A stretch of 64,000 nucleotides of DNA from Couchioplanes caeruleus (GTDB taxonomy: Bacteria > Actinomycetota > Actinomycetes > Mycobacteriales > Micromonosporaceae): the NCBI RefSeq assembly GCF_023499255.1, contig NZ_CP092183.1, positions 2,549,501 to 2,613,500 of the forward strand, read 5' to 3'. This document shows positions 33,501 through 41,292 of the stretch, piece by piece; position 1 is the first letter of the stretch; each line of letters starts with the position of its first letter. The notes beneath the pieces were generated by a model. The model searched no databases, was not told where the DNA came from, and worked only from the letters and a program-made list of their open reading frames with translations. The position numbers were made by a program, and so were the translations under genes.

Positions 33501-33620
33501 AACGGTGGCTTCGACGACCTCACCGTGACGGGCTCCGGCCGGTACGTCCGCGTCAACGGCACCAGCCGGGCCACCACGTACGGATATTCGCTCTGGGAGC
33601 TGGGCGTGTACCGCAGCTGA
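30570..33620 (+). CDS. Secreted multidomain glycosidase: CBM32, GH16-like, clan GH-A barrel, CBM32
   Basis: 1016 residues, GTG at 30570 with AGGAG 6 nt upstream. Signal peptide ends TAHA-AD (near 47). CBM32 at 48-175; Thr/Pro linker; GH16-like beta-sandwich at about 195-460 with GYWPGFRATG and GETDIMTDVNG (324-334). Here the nucleophile Glu325 and Asp327 remain but the acid/base Glu position is Thr330. A TIM-barrel glycosidase of clan GH-A follows at about 480-775, with the acid/base in DVGNEV (Glu598) and the nucleophile in IVTEGG (Glu691). An Ig-like linker (about 785-875) precedes a second CBM32 (about 880-1016). It probably attacks extracellular beta-glucan; LacI operators O3 and O4 control it. 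Confidence 0.85.
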   Translation: MHPASPQAPPSAGGPPHRRRRLRRLAPLAALAVVAAYVGTVQLTAHAADTLLSQGKPVTASSQEGNDVTPANAVDGNAGTRWSSQFADPQWISVDLGATATVTQVVLQWETAYGKAYKIQTSPDGTAWTDVYSTATGAGGTETLTVNGSGRYVRMYGTGRGTGYGYSLWEFKVYGSSGTTTPPTTPPTTIPGDWNTVWTDDFTGPANTSPNAGNWLLRTGTQYPGGAANWGTGEVETASSSTANVSLDGNGRLAIKAIRDGSGAWTSGRIETQRTDFEPRAGEQLKFTAVLKQPDVANGLGYWPGFRATGAAYRGNYTNWPGVGETDIMTDVNGRNQLSQTLHCGTAPGGPCNEYDGRASGFASCTGCQTGYHEYTQIIDRTKTDEEVRFYLDGRQTWVVRESQVGVTAWAAAVHHGFFLRFDLAIGGSLPNAIAGFTTPTPETTSGGTLSVDSVTVARATGSTPAGMTDPATPAGPSTVRVTGTQGNWQLNVNGSPYEIKGLTYGPPQAAADGYMRDLKSMGVNTIRIWGVDDANTPALLDRAAQQGIKVIVGHWLNQGADYVNDTAYKNSVKAEIVARVNALKNRQGVLMWDVGNEVILTMQDHGLSAAEVEARRVGYAKFVNEVAQAIHAADPNHPVTSTDAYTGAWPYYKQYAPDLDLLAVNSYGAIGNVKQDWINGGYTKPYIVTEGGPAGEWEVPNDVNGVPTEPTDLQKRAGYTASWNAIKAHPGVALGATEFHYGLENDFGGVWLNTFTGGWRRLGYHALKQAYTGQASANTPPEITAMSVSNQTAVPAGGTFTVTTSTTDPNGDLIRYNLMYSDKHITGNTGLRHVTFTDNGNGTFTARAPEKLGVWKVYVYAYDGQGNVGIDQRSFRVVPPTVPGTNLSKGKPATASTYQPTGTNGPQLPAYAVDGDYGTRWASEWVDTAWLQVDLGSVQSFNRVLLAWEDAYAKGYTVQVSNDGSTWSTVYSTSSGNGGFDDLTVTGSGRYVRVNGTSRATTYGYSLWELGVYRS

Positions 33621-33687
33621 GTCCTGATTTCTGTCGGTCCCCGGGTCTAGCGTCAGCGGTGAGGTTCCCGGCTACGAGGGGGAAACG

Positions 33688-34062
33688 ATGGACAAGGTGG
33701 TCCACTTCGAGGTTCCGTTCGACGACGCCGAGCGGGCGCACGGCTTCTACCGCGAGGCGTTCGGCTGGGGGCTGCAGTCCATGCCCGGCATGGGCTACAC
33801 CCTCGTCACCACCACGCCGACCGACGATTCCGGGCGGCCTGGCGAGGCGGGCGGCATCAACGGAGGCATGCTCGCCCGCCAGGGCCCGATCACCGCGCCG
33901 GTCATCACGATCGGCGTCGAGGACCTGGACGAGGCAGTCGCCCGCGTCGAGAAGCTGGGCGGCAGGGTGGAGATCGGGCGGCAGGCGGTGGGGGAGATGG
34001 GCTTCTCGGCGTACGTCCGCGACACCGAGGGCAATCTCATCGGCCTCTGGCAGAACGCCTGA
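33688..34062 (+). CDS. VOC-superfamily (glyoxalase/bleomycin-resistance-like) protein
   Basis: 124 residues, ATG at 33688 preceded by GAGGGGGA. One VOC domain in two beta-alpha-beta-beta-beta halves: VVHFEVPFDDAERAHGFYREAFGW and PVITIGVEDLDEAVARVEKLGGRVEIG, ending FSAYVRDTEGNLIGLWQ. The metal-ligand positions His6 and the C-terminal Glu (DTEGN) are present. Substrate unknown. It is a monocistronic gene followed by a structured hairpin. Confidence 0.88.
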   Translation: MDKVVHFEVPFDDAERAHGFYREAFGWGLQSMPGMGYTLVTTTPTDDSGRPGEAGGINGGMLARQGPITAPVITIGVEDLDEAVARVEKLGGRVEIGRQAVGEMGFSAYVRDTEGNLIGLWQNA

Positions 34063-34071
34063 GCCCGCGCG

Positions 34072-34111
34072 GCGGGCCGGTGCCCGGCGTCAGCGCCGTC
34101 CACCGGCCCGC
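34072..34111. terminator. Hairpin between convergent VOC and HAD-like genes
   Basis: GCGGGCCGGTG (34072-34082) pairs with CACCGGCCCGC (34101-34111). The 18-nt loop contains its own small hairpin (GGCG/CGCC). It is well placed to end transcription from both directions. Confidence 0.6.
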
Positions 34112-34137
34112 CCGCGGCGTCCCCGCGACCGGCCCGG

Positions 34138-34608
34138 TCAGAGCTCGCGGGCCCAGGCGAGGACCCGGTCGACGTCGTCGCGGGTCCAGCCGATCGCCGA
34201 GTCGATGCTGACCAGCAGCGTCGGCGCCGCGCGCCCGGCGGCCCAGCGGCGGCCCGCGTCGGTGTGGTTGTCGTCGATCCAGGCGGCCGGCCGATCCCCG
34301 GCCGCCGCGGCGATCGCCGGGACCTTGTCCTCGGGCTTGAACGGCAGCGGCGGGAACCGCACCACCGGCAGCGGGTCGATGCCCAGCAGCGGGATCAGCA
34401 GGGAATTGGCGTCCTCGCCCCACGCGCTGGCCCAGTGCACGTCGCCGGCCCCGGCCAGCTCGGCGATCCAGGCGCCGTGGCCGGGGCAGTACCGCTCCGG
34501 GCCCTCGCCCGGGTAGAACTCGTGCTCCAGGTAGCCGTCGGGGCAGGTGGAGGCGCCGAAGGGGTTGAGCACCCCGTCGACGTCCAGCAGCATCACGGGT
34601 CGGGTCAC
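34138..34608 (-). CDS. HAD-like hydrolase domain protein
   Basis: 156 residues from the GTG at 34608, with AGGGG upstream; a GTG at 34623 is an alternative. The N-terminus VTRPVMLLDVDGVLNPF carries the HAD nucleophile motif DVDGV. WASAWGEDANSLL is the usual motif II Ser/Thr region of this secretory-HAD type, and AAWIDDNHTDAG is the acidic motif IV. Small HAD proteins of this kind are common in actinomycetes without known substrate. It is divergent from the OmpR-type regulator. Confidence 0.75.
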   Translation of the reverse strand: MTRPVMLLDVDGVLNPFGASTCPDGYLEHEFYPGEGPERYCPGHGAWIAELAGAGDVHWASAWGEDANSLLIPLLGIDPLPVVRFPPLPFKPEDKVPAIAAAAGDRPAAWIDDNHTDAGRRWAAGRAAPTLLVSIDSAIGWTRDDVDRVLAWAREL

Positions 34609-34680
34609 GCCCCTATCCAACACCCGCCCGCGGGCGTTACGCGATCACCCCGGCCGGATGCGGGCCGGCCCGCCGCGGCC

Positions 34681-34705
34681 GTTCGGATCCGTACATGATC
34701 CGAAC
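34681..34705. promoter_or_regulatory. 25-bp palindromic site upstream of the OmpR-type system
   Basis: GTTCGGATC (34681-34689) and GATCCGAAC (34697-34705) form a perfect inverted repeat with a 7-bp centre. It lies 34 bp before the regulator GTG. A related GAAC half site is in the AACCCGAACATGACG segment at the end of the kinase gene. Autoregulation is likely but inferred. Confidence 0.55.
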
Positions 34706-34739
34706 AACCGCCGGGTCCGCGCCCGGGCAGAATGGGCGG

Positions 34740-35429
34740 GTGAGCGACGCACCCGCCAAGGGCCTGATCCTGGTCGTGGAGGACGAGCGGCCCATCGCCG
34801 ACCTCGTGCGGCTGTACCTGGCCCGGGACGGGTTCGGCGTGCACGTCGAGCATGACGGCGCCGCGGGGCTGGCGGCCGTGCGGCGGATGCGGCCGGTCGC
34901 CTGCGTGCTGGACATCGCGTTGCCCGGCATGGAGGGGACGGAGATCTGCCGGCGGATGCGAGAGGACGGCGACTGGACCCCGGTCGTGTTCCTCACCGCG
35001 CGCGACGACGAGGTGGACCGGATTCTCGGCCTGGAGCTGGGCGGCGACGACTACCTCACCAAGCCGTTCAGCCCGCGGGAGCTGGTGGCCCGGGTGCGGG
35101 CCCTGCTGCGCCGCGCCGCCGGGCCGCCGGACGGGGGACGGGTGCGCTCGGTGGGGCCGGTGACCCTGGACCCGGCGCGGCGGCTCGTCACCGTGGAGGG
35201 TGCGCCGCTGGCGTTGACGCCCACCGAGTTCGACCTGCTCGGGCACCTGCTGGGCCGGCCCGGGCGCGTGTTCACCCGCGAGGAGCTGCTGGCGAGCGTG
35301 TGGGGGTACGCGTCGCACGCGGGGACGCGTACGGTCGACGTCCATGTCGCCCAGGTCCGCGCCAAGCTGGGCGCCGCCGCCGGGGTGATCCGCACCGTGC
35401 GCGGCGTCGGCTACACCGCCGATGCGTAG
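34740..35429 (+). CDS. Two-component response regulator, OmpR/PhoB family
   Basis: 229 residues from the GTG at 34740. The receiver has LVVEDERPIADLV (acidic pair), Asp in ACVLDIALPG, Thr in VVFLTARDD and Lys in DDYLTKPFSP. The winged helix at about 130-225 has LTPTEFDLLGHLLGRPGRVFTR and TRTVDVHVAQVRAKLG. It pairs with the kinase gene that overlaps its end by 8 bp. A strong palindrome upstream may be its own target. The small lipoprotein gene downstream completes a three-gene unit. Confidence 0.93.
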   Translation: MSDAPAKGLILVVEDERPIADLVRLYLARDGFGVHVEHDGAAGLAAVRRMRPVACVLDIALPGMEGTEICRRMREDGDWTPVVFLTARDDEVDRILGLELGGDDYLTKPFSPRELVARVRALLRRAAGPPDGGRVRSVGPVTLDPARRLVTVEGAPLALTPTEFDLLGHLLGRPGRVFTREELLASVWGYASHAGTRTVDVHVAQVRAKLGAAAGVIRTVRGVGYTADA

Positions 35430-36771
35430 GTTCTTCGCGACGCTGGCCGGCCGGACGGTCCTGGTCACCGCCGCCACCGCGGTCGTCTCCGTCATCATCA
35501 CCGCGATGGTGGCGTTGCCGATCGCGGTGCGGTCGGCGAACAGCGCGGCCCGTGCCGACCTGGCCGAGAAGGCCGCCGTGGCGGTCGAGCTGCTGACCAG
35601 CGAGCGGGCCGTCGTCCGGGAACGGATCGTCCGGCGGCTGCGGGACGACGGCATCGACGTCTTCCTCGTCCGGCGGGGCGCCGCCGACCGGCCGGGGCTG
35701 CCCGAGCGGGTGGTCACGCAGGTGGCGTCCGGCGCGGTCGTCGACACCCGGGGGGTCGTCGACGGGAAGGCGGTGCTGATCGCCGGGCGGCCGCTGCGGG
35801 GTGTCGACAGCGGCGTGGTGCTGACCCGCGGGGTGGTGTCCGGCACCGCGGCCCGCGTGCTCGGCGGTGTCTGGGTGGCGCTGCTCGCCGGGCTGCTCGG
35901 CGGCGTCGGCGCGGGCGCGCTGCTCGCACATTTCATCGCGCGGCCGCTGCGGCAGGCGGCGGTGGCGGCCGGGCGGCTGTCGGCGGGGGACCGGTCGGTG
36001 CGGCTCGCCGTACGCCCGCCCGCGGAGGCCGCCGAGCTGGCCGCGGCCCTCAACCGGCTGGGCGCGGCCCTGCAGATCAGCGAGGGCCGGGAGCGGGAGT
36101 TCCTGCTGTCGGTCTCCCATGAGCTGCGGACGCCGCTCGCCACGATCCGCGGCTACGCCGAAGCGCTGGCCGACGGTGTCGTCACGGATGACGGCGCGGT
36201 CAGGGCGGGCGCCACGATGGTCGCCGAGGCGGACCGGCTGGACCGGCTCATCTCGGACCTGCTGGTGCTCTCCCGGCTGGAGGCGGCGGACCTGCCGGTC
36301 GACGTCGTCGCGGTGGACCTGGCCGAGCTGGTCCGCTCGGCGGGTGAGGCGTGGGCGTCGCGGTGCACACCGGACGGTCCCCGGTTCTCGGTCGAGCTGC
36401 CGCAGCGGACGGTCGTGGTCGACACCGACCCGGGGCGGATCCGGCAGGTGCTCGACGGGTTGTGCGAGAACGCGCTGCGGGTGGTGCCGGCGGGGGCGCC
36501 GCTGGTGCTGGCCGTACGGGCGGGCGAGCGCGGCGGCGTGGTGGAAGTCCGCGACGGCGGTCCCGGGCTCACCGACGAGGACCTGGCGGTGGCGTTCCAG
36601 CGGGGTGCGCTGCAGCAGCGGTACCGGCACGTCCGCAAGACCGGCAGCGGCCTCGGGCTGGCCCTGGCCGCCCGGCTCGTGGCCCGGCTGGGCGGCACGA
36701 TCGAGGCCGGTCACGCCCCGGAGGGCGGCGCGCAGTTCGTCGTGACGCTGCCTTACACAACCCGAACATGA
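35422..36771 (+). CDS. Two-component sensor histidine kinase (HisKA/HAMP class)
   Basis: 449 residues. Two membrane helices (about residues 12-34 and 150-172) flank an extracytoplasmic loop of about 115 residues. HAMP linker follows (ARPLRQAAVAAGRLSAGD). HisKA box: FLLSVSHELRTPLATIRGYAEAL, with the phospho-accepting His in SHELRTP. HATPase motifs: LDGLCENALRVVP (N box), VVEVRDGGPGL (G1) and TGSGLGLALAARL (G2). ATG at 35422 lies inside the end of the regulator gene. The TGA overlaps an ATG (36768) in frame with the lipoprotein gene. Confidence 0.93.
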   Translation: MRRFFATLAGRTVLVTAATAVVSVIITAMVALPIAVRSANSAARADLAEKAAVAVELLTSERAVVRERIVRRLRDDGIDVFLVRRGAADRPGLPERVVTQVASGAVVDTRGVVDGKAVLIAGRPLRGVDSGVVLTRGVVSGTAARVLGGVWVALLAGLLGGVGAGALLAHFIARPLRQAAVAAGRLSAGDRSVRLAVRPPAEAAELAAALNRLGAALQISEGREREFLLSVSHELRTPLATIRGYAEALADGVVTDDGAVRAGATMVAEADRLDRLISDLLVLSRLEAADLPVDVVAVDLAELVRSAGEAWASRCTPDGPRFSVELPQRTVVVDTDPGRIRQVLDGLCENALRVVPAGAPLVLAVRAGERGGVVEVRDGGPGLTDEDLAVAFQRGALQQRYRHVRKTGSGLGLALAARLVARLGGTIEAGHAPEGGAQFVVTLPYTTRT

Positions 36772-36812
36772 CGCTGACGCATCCCGCGTACCGCACGGGC
36801 AGGGTGGTGACC

Positions 36813-37298
36813 ATGATTCGACACCGCATCGCGTTGACCCTCACCACGGCGGGCCTCGCCGGCCTGCTGACCCTCACCGGCTGCGGCACCCCCGGTGCGG
36901 CCCCCGGCGCCGACGTGGCCGACGAGACCACCGCGCTGCAGACCGTCGCCATGCAGGGCGAGCCCAGCGCCGCACCGGCCAAGCCGGGCGCGCACCGGCC
37001 CGGCGCCCGGCGGCTGCTGCGGAAGAACACCCTGCACGGCGAGGTCGCGGTGCAGGGCAAGGACGGCGTACGGACGATCGTCGTGCAGCGCGGCACCGTC
37101 ACGGCCGCCGACGGCAAGACCGTCAGCGTCAAGTCCTCGGACGGCTTCGCCCAGACCTGGACGCTCGGCGACAAGCTCCGGGTCGTGCAGGACAAGAAGA
37201 AGGTCGCCGTGGACGCCGTGAAGACCGGCGCGACGGTCGGGGTGGCCGGCCGCAAGGACGGCGACGCGTCCGTCGCGCGCCTGATCGTCATCGGATAG
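36813..37298 (+). CDS. Small lipoprotein with a DUF5666-like domain
   Basis: 161 residues from the ATG at 36813, which gives a clean signal peptide ending in lipobox LTLTGC (Cys24). An in-frame ATG at 36768 overlaps the kinase stop and would add 15 residues before the signal, so it is less likely. After a variable Ala/Pro-rich stretch, residues about 85-161 read GTVTAADGKTVSVKSSDGFAQTWTLGDKLRV, a DUF5666-type beta-barrel repeat. It is probably a cell-surface protein regulated by, or feeding back on, the kinase. A strong terminator follows. Confidence 0.8.
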   Translation: MIRHRIALTLTTAGLAGLLTLTGCGTPGAAPGADVADETTALQTVAMQGEPSAAPAKPGAHRPGARRLLRKNTLHGEVAVQGKDGVRTIVVQRGTVTAADGKTVSVKSSDGFAQTWTLGDKLRVVQDKKKVAVDAVKTGATVGVAGRKDGDASVARLIVIG

Positions 37299-37311
37299 GG
37301 ATCGATGGGAT

Positions 37312-37347
37312 AGGGCCCGCGCTCGTTGCCGTTCGAGCGCGGGCCCT
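37312..37347. terminator. 14-bp perfect hairpin terminator
   Basis: AGGGCCCGCGCTCG (37312-37325) and CGAGCGCGGGCCCT (37334-37347) with an 8-nt loop. It lies between the lipoprotein gene and the convergent DUF5995 gene. Confidence 0.85.
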
Positions 37348-37369
37348 GCCCCGCCCCCTCATCAAAGAA

Positions 37370-38143
37370 TCACTGCAGGATGGCGCCCATCGGCGAGAGC
37401 AGCAGCTTGCCGACGGCCTCCGCGGTGTGGTCCAGCCGGCCGCGTTCGCGCCCCAGGGCCTGCAGGTCGTGACGTACGGTCCACAGCCGCTGCGCGTTGC
37501 GCCACGCGACGTTGCGGGTGTACTCCACGACGCCGCCCTGCCACCAGTCGTCGAGATCGCCGTTCATCATGTCGATGAGCAGCTGCCACCGTTCGAGGTA
37601 GCCGCGGCGCAGGCCCGGGATCTGGGCGGCGAAGATGTCGTTGAGGTGCAGGTAGTCACGGTGCTGGTCGCTGTCGTCCACCGGGTCGCAGCCCTGATGG
37701 TCGAACGTGGTCACCAGCGCGAACGGCAGGTCGTAGCTGATGTGCGCGTTGAGGCCGGCGGCCGCCGAGGGCAGCGGGCGCGCGTCCGGGCACGGGATCC
37801 GGTGGAACAGCACGGTCCACGCCTTCGGGCAGCCGGAGCTCATGTCCGACCACTGGCGCAGCGCGTCGAAGTACCGGGCGGCGAACTCGACGTCGAGCCG
37901 GGCGAGGAACGCCGGGTCGGCGAAGCGGCCCGCGTACAGCCGTTCCAGGACGCACGTCGTGATCGACAGGTAGAGCTTGTTGAAGTCGGCGAGCGGGTTG
38001 CTGCCCAGCAGCGGCGGTACCCGGTCGAGGACGTCCTGGAGCTTGGTGAGCTGATCGACCACGGCGGGCACGTCGTCGGGGTACGCGGCCAGCACGTCGG
38101 CCATCTCCCGCTGCACTGGTCCCCAGACCGACTCGGTGATCAT
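37370..38143 (-). CDS. DUF5995 family protein
   Basis: 257 residues. The family is recognised by FNKLYLSITTCVLERLYAG, AGLNAHISYDLPFALVTTFD and FAAQIPGLRRGYLERW. These helical segments have conserved His and Asp (NAHISYDL, HLNDIF) that could bind metal, and the fold is probably all-helical. No biochemical role is known to me. It lies downstream of the LAL regulator on the same strand with a 157 bp gap, so it has its own promoter or is a distal cistron. Confidence 0.8.
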   Translation of the reverse strand: MITESVWGPVQREMADVLAAYPDDVPAVVDQLTKLQDVLDRVPPLLGSNPLADFNKLYLSITTCVLERLYAGRFADPAFLARLDVEFAARYFDALRQWSDMSSGCPKAWTVLFHRIPCPDARPLPSAAAGLNAHISYDLPFALVTTFDHQGCDPVDDSDQHRDYLHLNDIFAAQIPGLRRGYLERWQLLIDMMNGDLDDWWQGGVVEYTRNVAWRNAQRLWTVRHDLQALGRERGRLDHTAEAVGKLLLSPMGAILQ

Positions 38144-38300
38144 GGATCCTCCACTGACGTGCCACCGCGGAGGCCCTCCAGCACCGCCCGGCGACCGGGC
38201 CGCCGGGCGGTGCTCCCCCGAACGAGACCCAGCCTGGCACCGGCGGCCTACGCAGGGATCGGTAGAACGACGTATCTCCGGTACGTAGATAACGAAAAGG

Positions 38301-41117
38301 TCACGCCGCGCGGAGGAAGACCCGGCTCGCCTGGACCCGCGTACGGACCTGGAGCTTGTCGAAGATGTGGCCGATGTGCACGCCGACGGTCCGCTCGCTG
38401 ATGAACAGCTTCTGGCCGATCTCGCGGTTCGTCAGCCCCTCGGCGACCGCGGCCAGCACCTCCCGCTCCCGGTCGGTCAGCATGCTGAGCTCGTCGCCCG
38501 GCCGCGCCGGCACCGGCGTCACGACCTCCTCGTCGCCGGTCAGCGCGACCCGCGCCCGGCCCGCCACCTGGGTGATCTCCGCGGCGAACGGCTTGGCGCC
38601 CATGGCCTGCGCGGTCGCGTACGCCTCCCGGATCGCGGTGGTCGCCGCGGCCCGGCGGGTGCGGCGCGCGAACGACGCCTCGGCCTGCCGCAGCCGGGAG
38701 TACGCCGCCGGGTACGGCTGGGTGCGCCGGTCCCAGGAGGCGGCCGCCTTCGCCCACAGCTCGGGGTCGTTGCGCTCCTCGATCCGGCTCAGCTCGGCGG
38801 CGCACAGGTCCAGATAACCGTCGACGACCGCGCGTACGGGCGCCGGCGCGCTCCCGGCGTTGCGCGCGACCCGGTCCACCACCACCTGCAGACGGCGTAC
38901 CGCACCGGCGTCCACCGGGACCGTGCCGCCGGCCTGCGCCTCCGCCTCGGCGCGCAGCCCGTGCCAGGCCAGCACGCCGAGCAGCACGAGGTCGTCGGAG
39001 CGGGTCTCGGTGAGCCCTCGCTGCACCGCCGAACGGGCCTCGGCGTGCCGGCCCTGCCACATCGCCAGGCCGGCGCGCAGGGTGAGCATCGGCAGGACGT
39101 GGCGCGCCCCGCCGCCGGCGAGGATCGTGGCGACCGCGTCGAGGTCCCGGTCGGCCGCCTCGATGTCGCCGAAGCCCACCCACAGCCGGCACCGGGCGAG
39201 CAGGATCTCGACCGCGTCGGCGCCCGAGGGGCGGTGCCGCATGGCGGCGGCCAGCACCTGCTCGGCCTCCGCCCACTGACCCACCCGGAACAGCCCGTTC
39301 GCCGCGATCGCCAGCAGCCGCGTCTGGTACGTGCGTCCCTGCCCGATCGCCGCGAGCTTCTCCGCGCCGCGCCGGGCGACGAGCACGCCCTCCTCGATGT
39401 TGTTGAGCGGGTTCGTCAGCAGCTCGGCGAGGTGCAGGTACGCACACCCGATGTCGTCCGGGTGCCCGGAGCGCTCGGCAATCTCCACGGCCTGCCGGAT
39501 GACGGCGAGCCCCGCGTCCGGATCCTCCCGGAACGCCAGGCTGAACCCGAGCGCCGCGCTGGCCCGGACGAGGTCCGCGGTCGAGCCGTCGGCGCGGTCG
39601 GCCAGGTCGAGGGCGTCGCGGGCGCGGACCCCGGCGTCGGCGTACCGGCCGAGGTGCACGAGCAGCTCGGCCAGGTGGGCGGCGGCGCTGGCCTTCTCCG
39701 AGGGGGTGCACGCCTCGGCCGCGAGCGCGCGCTCGTACTCGATCTCGGCGGTCGCGGCGCGTCCGGCGGCGGCCAGATAGCGGGCCCGGCGCAGGTGCAG
39801 CGCGCAGGCCCCGGGGGCGTCGTCGCGCCGGGCGAGCTGCTCGAGGGTGGTCAGGGCACGCTGGTGCTCGCCGCAGCGGTGTGCGGACTCGGCGGCGTGG
39901 GCGAGCAGGTCCGTGCGCCCCGGGTCGGCGTCCGGCGTGAGCTCCAGCGCGAGCGCCCAGTGCCGGTACGCCTCCGCGAAGCCGTACAGCCGCTCGGCCG
40001 CGCGGGCGGCGGCGACCACCGACGGCAGCGCCCGCGCGGGCTCGCCGGCCTGCTGCCAGTGGTGTGCGAGCCGGGCGTGATCGGGCTCGCCCGGGAACGC
40101 CTCGATGGCCTCGGCGTAGCGGCGGTGCCGGGCGGTGTGCTCGGCCGGCAGCACCTCGTGCGCCAGGACCTCGGCCACGACCTGGTGGCGCAGCCGGTAG
40201 CCGTCCGCCGCGCTGGTCACGAACCGGTGCGCGACGGCGTCCCGGACGGCCTCGATGAGCTCGTTCTCCGGCAGCGGCAGCACCCGCGCGAGCAGCTCGT
40301 GCTCGACCGGCTCCACCCCGGCGGCGACGGCGTGCACCACGTCGTGGGCGTGCGGCGGCAGCTCGTCGACGCGGGACAGGAAGATCTCGCGCAGCGTGTC
40401 GGACAGCTCCACCCGGCCGTCGCGCAGGTCACGAGCGAGCTCCTCGGCGACGAACGGGTTGCCGCCGCTGCGCTTGAAGACCCGGTCGGCGTCCTCCGGC
40501 GCGACGTCCCTCCCGGCGATCGCGGTGACCAGCTCCGCGGTGGCGTCCTGGTCGAGCGGGGCCAGATCCAGCACGCGTACGGACCGCAGCCGGCGCAGCT
40601 CCGCCAGGACCCGCCGCAGCGGGTGGGAGCCGTGCAGCGACTCCGAGCGCACCGCGGCCAGCACCGACAGGTTGAGCTCGCCGAGGCCGGCCAGCAGGTA
40701 GAGCAGCAGCTGGCGGGTGCTGCGGTCGGCCCACTGCAGGTCGTCGAGGACCAGCAGCAGCCGGCGTCCGCGGGCGAGGGTGCGCAGCTCCTGCGAGACG
40801 CGTTCGAGCAGGGCGCCCGCGCCGTCCGGAGTCTCGCCGGCCGCGGCGTGCGCGCCGGCCTGCCGCAGCGCCTGCAGGACCGGGTGCAGCGGGGAGGCGT
40901 CGCCGATGTCGAGGCAGGCGCCGAAGAGTACGGCGGCCCCGGCCGCCCGCATGGCCTCCGCGGTCTCCCGCAGCAGCCGGCTCTTGCCGACGCCGCTCTC
41001 CCCGGTGACGAACACGGCGGAGGTGCCACCGGGACCGGCGGCGAGCAGATCGGCCTGGATCGACGGCAAGATGTCGGAACGTCCGACAAGTGGCGCGTCG
41101 TCGCCCTGGCTGGCCAT
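38301..41117 (-). CDS. LAL-type transcriptional regulator (AAA ATPase, TPR-like repeats, LuxR HTH)
   Basis: 938 residues from the ATG at 41117 (a TTG/GTG-type extension to 41180 is possible). Residues 10-330 form an AAA/STAND ATPase with Walker A GESGVGKS (39-46) and Walker B LLLVLDDLQWAD. A long helical TPR-like region (about 350-860) follows. The C-terminal HTH reads LTDREREVLAAVAEGLTNREIG and SERTVGVHIGHIFDKLQVRT. Large ATP-binding LuxR (LAL) proteins sense small ligands and activate promoters in Streptomyces and relatives, MalT being the model. The start faces a cyclase gene across 175 bp, implying a shared regulatory region. Confidence 0.9.
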   Translation of the reverse strand: MASQGDDAPLVGRSDILPSIQADLLAAGPGGTSAVFVTGESGVGKSRLLRETAEAMRAAGAAVLFGACLDIGDASPLHPVLQALRQAGAHAAAGETPDGAGALLERVSQELRTLARGRRLLLVLDDLQWADRSTRQLLLYLLAGLGELNLSVLAAVRSESLHGSHPLRRVLAELRRLRSVRVLDLAPLDQDATAELVTAIAGRDVAPEDADRVFKRSGGNPFVAEELARDLRDGRVELSDTLREIFLSRVDELPPHAHDVVHAVAAGVEPVEHELLARVLPLPENELIEAVRDAVAHRFVTSAADGYRLRHQVVAEVLAHEVLPAEHTARHRRYAEAIEAFPGEPDHARLAHHWQQAGEPARALPSVVAAARAAERLYGFAEAYRHWALALELTPDADPGRTDLLAHAAESAHRCGEHQRALTTLEQLARRDDAPGACALHLRRARYLAAAGRAATAEIEYERALAAEACTPSEKASAAAHLAELLVHLGRYADAGVRARDALDLADRADGSTADLVRASAALGFSLAFREDPDAGLAVIRQAVEIAERSGHPDDIGCAYLHLAELLTNPLNNIEEGVLVARRGAEKLAAIGQGRTYQTRLLAIAANGLFRVGQWAEAEQVLAAAMRHRPSGADAVEILLARCRLWVGFGDIEAADRDLDAVATILAGGGARHVLPMLTLRAGLAMWQGRHAEARSAVQRGLTETRSDDLVLLGVLAWHGLRAEAEAQAGGTVPVDAGAVRRLQVVVDRVARNAGSAPAPVRAVVDGYLDLCAAELSRIEERNDPELWAKAAASWDRRTQPYPAAYSRLRQAEASFARRTRRAAATTAIREAYATAQAMGAKPFAAEITQVAGRARVALTGDEEVVTPVPARPGDELSMLTDREREVLAAVAEGLTNREIGQKLFISERTVGVHIGHIFDKLQVRTRVQASRVFLRAA

Positions 41118-41292
41118 GCGTGGCAGCCTAATGGGAATCGAGGTGAGCCGTTCTCGTCGGTTCGGACTGTTCTGCGTCACAGAACAACCGACGCGGCGGC
41201 CGCTGTCACAGATACGTCATTCTGCGGATCCGCTGTCTTGTGCCGGGCTGGCACCGTTTCCTTCGCCAACGCGAACGAAGGGAGCGGGGGAC

